NCBI RefSeq assembly: GCF_040958095.1
Contig: NC_091214.1
Coordinates: 6,509,242 to 6,573,241 of the forward strand
DNA from: Procambarus clarkii
Lineage: Eukaryota > Arthropoda > Malacostraca > Decapoda > Cambaridae
DNA: 64,000 nucleotides
Reading direction: 5' to 3'
Shown here: positions 20,301 to 34,174 of the stretch, in pieces
Position numbering within the stretch: the stretch's first letter is position 1
How the letters are laid out: each line of letters starts with the position of its first letter
The notes under the pieces: model-generated
Databases searched by the model: none
What the model was told of the DNA's origin: nothing
What the model saw: the letters and a program-made list of their open reading frames with translations, nothing else
Program-made: the position numbers and the translations under genes

Positions 20301-22955
20301 ACACAAGCAAGGCCACACAAGCAGGGCCACACAAGCAAGGCCACACAAGCAGGGCCACACAAGCAAGGCCACACAAGCAGGGCCACACAAGCAAGGCCAC
20401 ACAAGCAGGATCACCCAAGCAAGGCCACACAAGCAGGGCCACACAAGCTGGGCCACACAAGCAAGGCCACACAAGCAGGGCCACACAAGCAAGGCCACAC
20501 AAGCAGGGCCACACAAGCAAGGCCACACAAGCAGGATCACACAAGCAAGGCCACACAAGCAAGGCCACACAAGCAGGATCACCCAAGCAGGGCCACACAA
20601 GCAAGGCCACACAAGCAGGATCACACAAGCAAGGCCACACAAGCAGGGCCACACAAGCAGGGCCACACAAGCAAGGCCACACAAGCAGGATCACACAAGC
20701 AAGGCCACACAAGCAGGGCCACACAAGCAGGATCACACAAGCAAGACCACACAAGCAAGGCCACACAAACAAGGCCACACAAGCAAGGCCACACAAGCAA
20801 GGCCACACAAGCAAGGTCACACAAGCAAGGTCACACAAGCAAGGCCACACAAGTTAGGCCACACAAGCAAGGCCACACAAGCAGGACCACAGAAGCAAGG
20901 CCACACAAGCAAGGCCACACAAGCAAGGCCACACAAGCAGGATCACACAAGCAAGGCCACACAAGCAGGGCCACACAAGCAAGGCCACACAAGCAGGATC
21001 ACACAAGCAAGGCCACACAAGCAAGGTCACACAAGCAGTACCACACAAGCAACGTCACACAAGCAGTACCACACAAGCAAGGCCACACAAGCAAGGTCAC
21101 ACAAGCAAGGTCACACAAGCAAGGCCACACAAGCAAGGCCACACAAGCAAGGCCACACAAGCAAGGTCACACAAGCAAGGCCACACAAGCAAGGTCACAC
21201 AAGCAAGGCCACACATGCAAGGTCACACAAGCAAGGCCACACAAGCAAGACCACAGAAGCAGAACCACACAAGCAAGGCCACACAAGCAGGGCCACACAA
21301 GCAGGACCACACAAGCAAGGTCACACATGCAAGGCCACACAAGCAAGGCCACACAAGCAGGACCACACATGCAAGGCCACACATTCAAGGCCACACAAGC
21401 AGGACCACACTTGCAAGGCCACACAAGCAAGGCCACACAAGCAGGACCACACAAGCAAGGCCACACAAGCAAGGCCACACAAGCAAGGCCACACAAGCAG
21501 GGCCACACAAGCAGGGCCACACAAGCAAGGCCACACAAGCAGGACCACACAAGCAAGGCCACACAAGCAGGACCACACAAGCAAGGCTACACAAGCAAGG
21601 CCACACAAGCAGGGCCACACAAGCAAGGCCACACAAGCAGGACCACACAAGCAAGGCCACACAAGCAGGACCACACAAGCAAGGCCACACATGCAAGGCC
21701 ACACAAGCAAGGCCACACAAGCAGGACCACACAAGCAGGGCCACACAAGCAAGGCCACACAAGCAGGACCACACATGCAAGGCCACACAAGCAGGACCAC
21801 ACAAGCAAGGCCACACATGAAAGGCCACACAAGCAAGGCCACACAAGCAAGGCCACACATGCAAGGCCACACAAGCAAGGCCACACAAGCAAGGCCACAC
21901 AAGCAGGATCACACAAACAAGGCCACACAAGCAGGATCACACAAGCAAGGCCACACAAGCAGGATCACACAAGCAAGGCCACACAAGCAAGGCCACACAA
22001 GCAGGGCCACACAAGCAGGATCACACAAGCAGGCCCACACAAGCAAGGCCACACAAGCAAGGCCACACAAGCAAGGCCACACAAGCAGGATCACACAAGC
22101 AAGGCCACACAAGCAGTACCACACAAGCAAGGCCACACAAACAAGGTCACACAAGCAAGGTCACACAAGCAAGGCCACACAAGCAAGGCCACACAAGCAA
22201 GGCCACACAAGCAAGGTCACACAAGCAAGACCACACAAGCAAGGTCACACAAGCAAGGCCACACATGCAAGGTCACACAAGCAAGGCCACACAAGCAAGA
22301 CCACAGAAGCAGAACCACACAAGCAAGGCCACACAAGCAAGGCCACACAAGCAGGACCACACAAGGAAGGCCACACAAGCAAGGCCACACAAGCAAGTCC
22401 ACACAAGCAAGGCCACACAGCCAAGGCAATGCAAGCAGGACCAAACAACCAAGATCCCACAAACAGGGCCACACAAGCAAGGCCACACAAGCAATGTCAC
22501 ACAAGCAAGGCCACACAAGCGAGGCCACACAAGCAGGACCACACAAGGAAGGCCACACAAGCAAGGTCACACAAGCAATGTCACACAAGCAAGGCCACAC
22601 AAGCGAGGCCACACAAGCAGGACCACACAAGGAAGGCCACACAAACAAGGCCACACAAGCAGGGCCACACAAACAAGGCCACACAATCAAGGCCACACAA
22701 GCAAGGCCACACAAGCAAGGACACACAAGCAAGGATGTACAAGCAAGGCCGCACAAGCAAGGTCTTTTACAAGCAAGGCCTCACGAGCAGGACCACAAAA
22801 GCAAATCCACATAAGCAAGGCCACACAAGCATGACCATATAAGCATAGCGACACAAGCAAGATTTCACAAACAAGGCCACACAAACAAGCTCACACAAGC
22901 AAGGTCACAAGCCAAGTCACACAAGCAGGACCACACAAGCAAGGCCACACAATTG
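17320..22955 (+). repeat. 14-bp minisatellite, array 2 (about 400 units)
   Basis: Head-to-tail GCCACACAAGCAAG with common variants CAGGGC, CAGGAC, CAGGAT, CAAGGT and CATGC. It starts right after the 3' tail of LINE copy 2 and ends where LINE copy 3 begins. A rare variant (ACATTCAAGG) recurs at about 17521, 19620 and 21384, showing duplicated blocks of about 2.1 and 1.76 kb. The right edge (22720-22955) is degenerate. Very long open frames on both strands are an artefact of a stop-free unit whose length is not a multiple of three. Confidence 0.95.
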
Positions 22956-25345
22956 GAAGAACAAGGCCATAGATTGGAAGAACAGAGACCCGCATGGAGG
23001 ACCAGAAACATAGAGAGCTAAGCTACTGGACGTGGCAACAAGAAACTTTCTAAGCCAGCACATCAAAGAACCAACAAGAATGAGAGGAGAAGATGAACCA
23101 GCAATGCTTGATTTGATATTTACCCTAAATGAGTGGGATATAAGGGAAGTTAAGATGGAAGCGCCCTTGGGAATGAGTGACCACAGTGTATTGAACTTTG
23201 AGAACCTGGTAGAGCTAGGACTTATCTCCCCCAAAAAAGAACTAGGAATCAAAAGGCTGGCATACCGAAAGGGGAATTATGCACAGATGAGAAGTTTCCT
23301 AAGTGAAATACCTTGGGACACAGACCTCAGAGATAAGTCTGTACAGGGTATGATGGACTATGTTACCCAAAAGTTTCAGGAGGCAGAAAATAGGTTCATC
23401 CCGGCCCAAAGGGAAAAATCCGAGAAGCAACAGAAGAATCCATGGTATAATAGGACATGTATGGAAGCGAAGAAACTGAACAAAAGGGCGTGGAGGAACT
23501 TCCGGAATAACAGAACACCAGAAAGCAGAGAGAGGTACCAGAGAACCAGGAATGAGTACGTCAGGGTGAGAAGAGAAGCAGAGAAAAGCTTTGAAAATGA
23601 TATAGCAAACAAAGCCAAGACCGAACCAAAGCTACTCCACAGTCACATCAGAAGGAAAACAACAGTGAAAGAACAGGTATTGAAACTTCGAACAGGCGAG
23701 GACAGGTATACAGAGAATGACAGAGAGGTGTGTGAAGAACTCAACAAGAGGTTCCAGGAGGTCTTCACAATAGAACAAGGTGAGGTCACTGTGCTAGGAG
23801 AAAGGGAGGTAAACCAGGCGGCCTTGGAACAGTTCGAAATTACGAGAGAGGAGGTCAAGAGACACCTGCTGGATCTGGTTGTTAGAAAGGCTGTTGGTCC
23901 AGATGGGATCTCACCTTGGATACTGAAAGAGTGTGCAGAGGCACTTTGCTTGCCACTCTCCATAGTGTATAGTAAGTCACTGGAGATGGGAGACCTACCA
24001 GAAATATGGAAGACGGCGAATGTGGTCCCAATATACAAAAAGGGCGACAGGCAAGAGGCACTGAACTACAGGCCAGTGTCCTTGACTTGTATACCATGCA
24101 AGGTGATGGAGAAGATCGTGAGAAAAAACCTGGTAATACATCTGGAGAGAAGGGACTTCGTGACAAATCGCCAACATGGGTTCAGGGAGGGTAAATCTTG
24201 CCTTACAGGCTTGATAGAATTCTACGATCAGGTGACAAAGATTAAGCAAGAAAGAGAGGGCTGGGCGGACTGCATTTTCTTGGATTGTCGGAAAGCCTTT
24301 GACACAGTACCGCATAAGAGGCTGGTACATAAGCTGGAGAGACAGGCAGGTGTAGCTGGTAAGGTGCTCCAGTGGATAAGGGAGTACCTAAGCAATAGGA
24401 AGCAGAGAGTTACGGTGAGGGGTGAGACCTCCGATTGGCGTGAAGTCACCAGTGGAGTCCCACAGGGCTCTGTACTCGGTCCTATCTTGTTTCTGATATA
24501 TGTAAATGATCTCCCGGAGGGTATAGATTCATTTCTCTCAATGTTTGCGGACGATGCTAAAATTATGAGAAGGATTAAAACAGAAGAGGACTGTTTGAGG
24601 CTTCAAGAATACCTAGACAAGCTGAGGGAATGGTCGAACAAATGGTTGTTAGAGTTTAACTCAACCAAATGTAATGTAATGAAGATAGGTGTAGGGAGCA
24701 GGAGGCCAGATACAAGATATCATCTGGGAGAGGAAATTCTTCAGGAGTCAGAGAAGGAAAAGGACTTGGGGGTTGATATCACGCCAGACCTGTCTCCTGC
24801 AGCACTTATCAAGCGGATAACATCAGCGGCATATGCCAGGCTGGCCAACATACGAACGGCATTCAGAAACTTGTGTAAAGAATCATTCAGAACTTTGTAT
24901 ACCACATATGTCAGGCCAATCCTGGAGTATGCAGCCCCAGCATAGAGTCCATATCTAGTCAAGGATAAGACTAAACTGGAAAAGGTTCAAAGGTTTGCCA
25001 CCAGACTAGTACCCGAGCTGAGAGGTATGAGCTACGAGGAGAGACTACAGGAATTAAACCTCACTTCGCTGGAAGACAGAAGAGTTAGGGGGGACATGAT
25101 CACCACATTCAAGATTCTGAAGGGAATTGATAGGGTAGATAAAGAAAGTCTATTTAACACAAGGGGAACACGCACAAGGGGACACAGGTGGAAACTGAGT
25201 GCCCAAATGAGCCACAGAGATATTAGAAAGAACTTTTTTAGTGTCAGAGTGGTTGACAAAAGGAATGCATTAGGAAGTGATGTGGTGGAGGCTGACTCCA
25301 TACACAGTTTCAAGTGTAGATATGATAGAGCCCAATAGGCTCAGG
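22956..25345 (+). mobile_element. LINE copy 3, 5'-truncated
   Basis: It begins inside the endonuclease and runs to the end of the reverse transcriptase, then a short tail ending near an AATAAA at about 25369. Same family as copy 2 (shared RGMSYEERL, DSIHSFKCRYDRAQ). The 5' side is the degenerate end of the minisatellite. It is the best-preserved LINE in the window. Confidence 0.9.
23032..25338 (+). CDS. LINE copy 3 ORF2: endonuclease end and full reverse transcriptase, one nonsense codon
   Basis: A single frame of about 768 codons with one TAG at 24943-24945. The start is the C-terminal end of the endonuclease (SMLDLIF-type segment, then LGMSDHS). A basic linker follows, then the reverse transcriptase: VRKAVGPDGISPW, NVVPIYKKGD, NYRPVSLTC, QHGFREGKS, then SGVPQGSVLGPI and MFADDAKIM. 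The C-terminal thumb and tail include YVRPILEYAAPA, then after the stop RLVPELRGMSYEERL and DSIHSFKCRY. The TAG probably replaces a TGG, since copy 2 has Trp there. It would copy LINE RNA into DNA if intact, but the 5' truncation makes this copy inactive. Confidence 0.88.
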
Positions 25346-26683
25346 AACCTGTACACCTGAATCTGTCAATAAAGTACTTTTCCCTGATTGTTACACCCCA
25401 CAAGCTGCTAACCATTACTGTAACGTGTGTCATCACATACACTACTCAGACAACACCATCACTAGTATATCGATGCAGAGATAAACGAACTAAATGGAAT
25501 GAAAAATCTAGTTATCAGATAATGTATGTGCTAACTGATACACGTCTAACATTATGTCACATTATGAAAGAGAAGAGGAAGATGGAAATATAGCAACCTA
25601 AATTCATGTTATTTGTGTCAAACCTTCAACCTGTGAGAGTTTTTGACTTAGATAAGTGGGAATAAATGAAATTGGTATAAGGAATTGAGCTCGGAAAATG
25701 TCTAAGAATTTTCTTTATTCTTTAACCTTTATTCCTGTCGTGATATTCAATTAGGTCGCCAGAGGAAGGACTTGCTTAGCTAACACACCAGTGTAGTAAG
25801 CAGCTCATTCCTCACTTTGGGACCAGATATGAACAATTGACTAGGCGCGAGCAAACGCCGAGACCCCAATGAAAATTGAAATCCCCTCCACTTGAGCCGA
25901 CGACCTTTGCCATTCGCCGAAGCGAATCTAGCGAGTAGGTCACGGGCTCTCACAACAATAATTTATTGTTGTGTGGTGCCGTATATTTGGTCCAAAACTC
26001 AGAATCAGTCTCAATTTGATTAGTCGAGTGTGCAGTACACTTGCATAACAATAATAATGTGTGGGGGTGTAACGAAAAGACAGTGTTAAACATAACAACT
26101 TAGTATATTCAATAAAGTACTAACAACTACAACAAAACAAAAAGAAATATCAATGACGTTACTCGAAATCCTTCCTGTGACACTATCAATGACAGCTAGA
26201 CACCAGCCTCTCGGACTGCATAATGAACTAACTCGAACATAAGCGTGAACATAGAGGAATCAACAAGAACTAACAGATCTATAATCACAATTACAACAAA
26301 TGACACAGTGGGTTCTGAAACACGTCTCCAGTAACCTCCTAACTGTTCTACGCCTCAGTGCAGTCTACACCTGCAATGGCGGTTGCAATGCAATCAAATC
26401 AGTAGCCGTTCAATGACAACAATGACTAAAGGGTTCACTGGCAACTCCAGCACCCTTCCTCAAATTAATCCTTACGTTAACACTCCGTCCCACGGACGAT
26501 CAACAATCAATAACAATTGATTTACGTTAATAACACAATAACATTTACGTTAATAACAAAATAACATTTACGTTAATTTAATATAAATCACTTTAACGTG
26601 CACGGCGATATGGACTGGAACTTCCTGGAAGTGAAATCGATGTTTTCGGGTGACCGAGCAGCAACACTGAAAAGTGCATACTC
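25346..26683. other. No gene seen; contains ACGTTA-rich short repeats
   Basis: AT-rich sequence without supported coding potential. A 23-26-bp unit with TTTACGTTAATAAC is repeated three times at about 26518-26578. A perfect small hairpin CGTCC-CAC-GGACG at about 26485-26497 occurs again near 32133. Confidence 0.5.
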
Positions 26684-26977
26684 TTTTTTTTTTTTTTTTT
26701 TTTTTTTTTTGAGATATATACAAGAGTTGTTACATTCTTGTACAGCCACTAGTACGCGTAGCGTTTCGGGCACGTCCTTAATCCTATGGTCCCTGGAATA
26801 CGATCCCCTGCCGCGAAGAATCGTTTTTTCATCCAAGTACACATTTTACTGTTGCGTTAAACAGAGGCTACAGTTAAGGAATTGCGCCCAGTAAATCCTC
26901 CCCGGCCAGGATACGAACCCATGACATAGCGCTCGCGGAACGCCAGGCGAGTGTCTTACCACTACACCACGGAGACT
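26684..26977 (-). mobile_element. tRNA-derived SINE, copy B (full length)
   Basis: Reverse-complement copy of the unit at 12106, with a T run at 26684-26710 (the A tail), the shared body, and the tRNA-like head ending at 26977. Head and body match copy A closely, with an extra CTTAATCCTATGG segment in the body. Confidence 0.9.
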
Positions 26978-28511
26978 GCTTTTTGCTGTCCTGACCTTAA
27001 TATTCGATGTACAGATTTAATTTTTATACCAATGTAAGAACATATGTATATGTCACCAAAGCATGAGTTAAATCACACAAAAAGCTAAAGAACTACATCG
27101 ATCACTAGCCGTGAGCTCCAAGCAGCGACGAAATATTTCTATTCTTTTCAGGGATGTCAACTTCACACTTGTCCTACAGCGTTAAATTTGGTATCAATAT
27201 GATCGCAATTAAATTTCCTACATGGACATATGCATATAAATGTAGAATCATGATCGCGGCCCACACCAAAAGTGTGTGGAGTGTGCGATTACACTTGCCG
27301 TGTCAACAATACAATAGTCTTTCCACTAAGTTACAATAGAATGCCGTTCTCCTAAATATGCCATGTGCCTATTAGAGAAAACGAAAATTTAATGGCAAAC
27401 ATTTTCATACTCTCCCCAAGTCGATCGAATAAGAATTGGATTTTATACAAATATTTTTTAATCGCGCGTAAATTTACGACGCAGTTGTACTTTTAGGAAA
27501 AAATACGCGTCGGTTATTTACGACCCAGGAGCGGGAAAGTGTTTTAATAACTCTTACAACTGTCACTAGTAACGCGGAAATTACACAACACTCTACCCGT
27601 CTAGCATTCAGTGAGAAAATCCCATTAATCCCTGTCCTACCAGACAGCTGATAAATCTCTTTATTAGTTACGTTAATTTACGTTAAACGGTTACTAATCA
27701 CTCAGCGATGATAAACTCTGATTTACAATGTCCAAAGTGTTAAGAGAACGGTGATCACTCGTGATTACCTTTAGAGTAATTAATTACTATCCTCAAGATC
27801 AATAATGAAACAATTAAATACGCAACCTTTCACACTGGCTCAGCAATTTACATTAAGGTATAAATTCCGTCTGAGCCTTCCATACTCAGACCAATTTAGG
27901 CGGCTAATAACAGTAATTAGCACCACGTTTACGTTATTCTAAAATGACGTTACTCCTCCCACGAGACAATTAAGTGCCGGTACTTCCCCGCAGATAAATA
28001 ACGACGTTACGTTAATGGAACAATGGAGCCTTCGTGTGAGTCGATCAAACAAGGATCGAGGTTAATTACTTTGACTTCCTGAAACACGTCAATTACCCGG
28101 CTCACTGACCGTTAATTACGACAGACAATACTCTAATTCTTATCTGGCTGATGGCTAGGCTCCTTCAGACTACCATAGCTGCTTGGCAGGAAAGTAAATT
28201 AACCCAAACGTATTCTACGTTACTCAAATTGTCAAAGAACAAATTCCCTTAAAGCAATGGGCGTTCCCTTGGTTACGTTATATTAATTGCCTCGCAATCA
28301 CCTCACTGAATACTGGACTTCGATGTCCTACCAGATAAACAGGAGAATATATGTGTACCCAAGTACTCGTCTACAGCCGAGTTCACCCACGACAATGACA
28401 AATCACACTAACAAATCACAGTGATTTACGTTACAATCCGGTTGCAATGACAATACTGCAGAACCTAGTAAAATAACATACAGGACATGAACCCTCTAGA
28501 ACACTGGTTAC
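26978..28511. other. No gene seen
   Basis: AT-rich, many ACGTTA motifs, no open frame with recognisable content, no RNA feature. It may be part of an old non-autonomous element, but I cannot define ends. Confidence 0.5.
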
Positions 28512-28678
28512 CTACCTTGAGGTTACCTTGAGGTGCTTCCGGGGCTTAGCGTCCCCGCGGCCCGGTCGAAAACCAGGCCTCCTGGTTGCCGGAGTGATCA
28601 ACCAGGCTGTTGGACGCGGCTGCTCGCAGCCTGACGTATGAGTCACTGCCTGGTTGATCAGGTCTCTTTTGGAGGTGC

Positions 28679-30247
28679 TTATCCAGTTCTCTCTTGAACA
28701 CTGTGAGGGGTCGGCCAGTTATGTCCCTTATGTGTAGTGGAAGCGTGTTGAACAGTCTCGGACCTCTGATGTTGATAGTTCTCTCTCAGAGTACCTGTTG
28801 CACCTCTGCTTTTCAACGGGGGTATTCTGCACATCCTGCCATGTCTTCTCGTCTCATGTGATGTTATTTCTGTGTGCAGGTTTGGGACCAGCCCCTCTAG
28901 TATTTTCCACGTGTAAATTATTATGTACCTCTCCCGCCTGCACTCAAGGGAATGCAGTTTTAGGCTCTTTAGTCGGTCCCAATAGTTTAGATGTTTTACT
29001 GAGTGGATTCTAGCAGTAAAGGATCTCTGCACGCTCTCCAGGTCAGCAATTTCTCCAGCTTTGAAAGGGGCTGTCATTGTGCAGCAGTACTCCACTCTAG
29101 AGAGCACAATCGTTTTGAAAAGTATCATCATCGGTATAGCATCTCTAGTGTGAAAAGTTCTTGTTATCCAACCTGCCATTTTTCTTGCAGTTGTGACGGC
29201 TACTTTATTGTGTTCTTTTAAGGTAAGGTCTTCCGACATGAGTACACCCAGATCTTTTACATTGCCTTTTCGTTCTATGTTATGATTTGCCTGAGTTTTG
29301 TATGTGGTTTCCGTTTATATATTTTCATTTTTTCCATGGCGCATGAGCTGGAACTTATCTTCGTTAAACACCATATTATTTTCTGTAGCCCATAGAAAGA
29401 CCTGATCTACATCTGTCTGGAGGTTTGCCGTGTCCTCTATGTTGCCTACTCTCATGAAGATCCTAGTGTCATCTGCAAAGGATGATACAGTGCTATAGGT
29501 TGTGTTCTTGTCTATGTCCGATATGAGAATGAGAAAAAGTACTGGAGCAAGCACAGTACCCTGGGGGACTGAGCTCTTCACGGTTGATGGGCTGGATTTT
29601 ATTTTGTTGACTATTACACATCGGGTTCTGTTGGTCAGGAAATTGTAGATCCATCTGCCTATTTTTCCGGTAATTCCTTTTGAACGCATTTTATGTGCAA
29701 TAACACCATGGTCACATTTATCAAAAGCTTTTGCGAAATCTGTGTAAATTACATCAGCGTTTTGTTTGTCTTCCATAGCATCTAATGCCATATCATAGTG
29801 GTCCAGCAACTGCGACAGGCAAGAGCGCCCTGTTCTGAAACCATGTTGTCCAGGGTTATGTAGGTACTGTGATTCCATGTATTTTGTGATCTTACTTCTT
29901 AGCACTCTCTCCAAAATTTTTATGATGTGCGATGTTAGTTCTATCGGTCTGTAATTTTTTGCCTCTGCCTTATTTCCTCCTTTATGAAGTGGTGCTATCT
30001 CTGCTGTTTTTAGTATATCAGGAATAACGCAAGTATCTAGGCTTTGTCTCCACAGAATGTGGAGGGCCTGCGATAGTGGTTTTTTACAGTTCTTTATGAA
30101 TATGGAGTTCCAAGAATCCGAGCCTGGTGCAGAGTGCATAGGCATACTGTTTATGGCTTCTTCAAAATCCAGTGGGGATAGGGTGACGTCTGATATATGA
30201 TTTGATGTTGGTATCATATCCATGAAAAACTTCGTTTGGGTTATCAA
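28679..30247 (-). pseudogene. LINE copy 4 reverse transcriptase, one nonsense codon
   Basis: One frame from 30247 to 28679 with a single TAA at 29315-29317. Motifs: MHSAPGSDSWNSIF, EIAPLHKGGN, NYRPIELTS, QHGFRTGRS, then DFAKAFDKCDH, SSVPQGTVLAPV and SSFADDTRIF. After the stop the thumb and C-terminal part continue (LSRVEYCCTM, then LESVQRSFTARI and RRERYIIIYTWKILEG). The upstream linker (30378-30824) is in another frame, so there is also a frame break near 30250-30380. Inactive. Confidence 0.85.
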
Positions 30248-30377
30248 TCTTTAGTGCGTTTAATGGCTCGCTGAAAACAGAGTCGTACTGCTTCCTCAGT
30301 AGCTCGCTCATTTCTTTATTGTCATCGGTGAACGTTCCATCTCCCTTTGGCAGGTGCCCGATACTAGATGTGGCTTT

Positions 30378-30824
30378 TTATCTTGATTTTGCATAGGAGA
30401 AAAAATATTTCTGATTTCTCTCTATTTCACTGATGGCCTTTTGCTCTCTTTGCCTCTCCTGAGTTTTGTATGATTCTTGTAGCTTCCGTTCAATTGTTTC
30501 TATTTCTCTACCTAACCTTCTTCGCCGTTCTTGAGATAGGGTGCGACTCTCAAGTTGTTCCGCGATTCGTTTTCTTCGCCTATATAGGGAACGACGTTCC
30601 CGTTCCAATCTGCATATCTTCCTCTTTTTTCTTAGGGGTATGCGGTTTGAACATATTTCTAGTGCTACTGAGCTTATTTTTTCCAGGCAATGCAAATTTT
30701 CCAGGCAATGCATTTTCCAAAATGCAAACCAGTTCAGGTTTGCATTTTCTAGCTGTTCTTCCAAGTTTATTTCTGTGAAGTTCTGGTTTATTTGCTCCCA
30801 GTTTATCTGGGAGCTGCCCCACAA
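30378..30824 (-). pseudogene. LINE copy 4 linker upstream of the reverse transcriptase
   Basis: About 148 residues, Arg/Glu/Lys-rich and helical (IPLRKKRKICRLERERR, then RRKRIAEQLESRTL), ending in KYFFSYAKSR. This is the usual link between endonuclease and reverse transcriptase in such LINEs. The first codons and the endonuclease are missing. Confidence 0.6.
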
Positions 30825-31064
30825 CGACTTTACTGAACTGCAATCACATACGGTGATTGCTCAACTCTAGCAACAATCACTAACAATGACAACCCCTTTG
30901 CAATAACACACACGGCAAATACTCTAATTTCCAAGTATTAGAATACTGCACACACTTACTGATGCAAATGACCCCAGTGCTCTCAATAACCCCTAGAACA
31001 TAGGTCCACAATTTGCAATCACCACAGTAAATAACACAATAACACTGGGCACCGTGACACTACG

Positions 31065-31065
<1 letters not shown>

Positions 31066-31152
<87 letters not shown>
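31066..31152. repeat. (AT)n microsatellite
   Basis: About 87 bp of perfect alternating AT. Preceded by 200 bp of unremarkable sequence after LINE copy 4. Confidence 0.98.
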
Positions 31153-31156
<4 letters not shown>

Positions 31157-31364
31157 CTGCTGACACATGTAGCCCACAGCTATCAAACGTTATTGGGAAC
31201 ACTAAGAAGATCTCACACTCTTTAAATCACATGGGTGAGCGATTTATCGATCACGCATGCCGATAAACACTACCGAGTATTACGTTACTCGACAGAGCGA
31301 CGGCGGTCTCTCGCGACTCACTTACCAAATTCTACCAAAATTACGTTAATACTGCAACCACAAT

Positions 31365-31366
31365 AC

Positions 31367-31457
<91 letters not shown>
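31365..31457. repeat. (AT)n microsatellite, left flank of the foldback element
   Basis: Nearly perfect AT alternation, directly abutting the palindromic element at 31458. Confidence 0.98.
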
Positions 31458-33390
<1,933 letters not shown>

Positions 33391-34174
33391 ATGTTTCGGT
33401 TGCTGGTTACCAAAGTTAAGTCCGCCCACTTAACAAGTGTACTGGCCTCCACAGGCATAAGAGCACTATTGTAAGTGAGCTGGTGAACCATCTCCTCACA
33501 CAACCAACACTCATTGTTGGGAGACCTATGGATATACACCAAAGTGTAAGAGGTTAAATTATAAACAAAACCATATTTTGGGCAGCCAAAATAATTGTAG
33601 TAGTCCCTTTCAAAACTACCCAACGTCCCAAAGACCAACGGTTCCAGATTTACAACCATTTATCAACTCTTCTCAACTGATGAGCCAAAAAAGTATCTTG
33701 GAAAAAAACACATGCAAGTCTTGGAAGATATATGGTAATATCCTCCATGATCAAGATTCCTGGAAACGACTGACGCCAAATAATGCTAACCGATATGATT
33801 GTCAACCAGAATAAATAGAAAAAGTACAATCCTTTATCGCCATATACAGGCAAGAAAGCACAGATTTATCTCCTGAACAGATTTAAACAAAATTTGAAAT
33901 TAGATTTTTCGTCTAAAATAAGCTAAGAATCTACGAGACAGTAACAGACTGTCTTTCTAAAGTATTTGGATAAATAAATACCAAACACCTACTCTTCTTA
34001 GACAGAAAAAGCGTTTGAATTAGGAAACCCGGGGGCAATTTTAAACCTCGTTAGTCGAAAATGCGGTTAATGACACCGTACTCTACTGGGCAAATAAAGA
34101 TTGCCATACAGACATAAAGTACGATTTGAAGGACACTTTCCTCAACAAATAGTTGAGAAAATAGCACATAGCAA
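33391..34174. other. No gene recognised
   Basis: The minus-strand frame 33387-33659 (about 90 residues, Tyr/Leu-rich) looks unlike a compositional artefact, but I recognise no domain and it has no supporting signals. The rest is AT-rich with no structure that I can support. Confidence 0.4.

Larger units (their letters stand above)
28512..30835 (-). mobile_element. LINE copy 4 (different family), minus strand, 5'-truncated
   Basis: Minus-strand linker, reverse transcriptase and 3' tail. The tail is a GC-rich segment (28540-28660, with CCTGGTTGATCAGG) and ends in two ACCTTGAGGT repeats (plus-strand reading) at about 28513-28533, like the short tandem 3' ends of CR1-type LINEs. The 5' end stops near 30835 before the endonuclease. 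Its sequence differs clearly from copies 1-3. Confidence 0.85.

Noticed and set aside
19008..22814. Open frame of 1268 codons (and similar long frames on both strands) in the 14-bp array
   Set aside because: The repeat unit has no stop in these frames and its length is not a multiple of three, so all frames stay open. No start context, domain or codon signal supports a protein.
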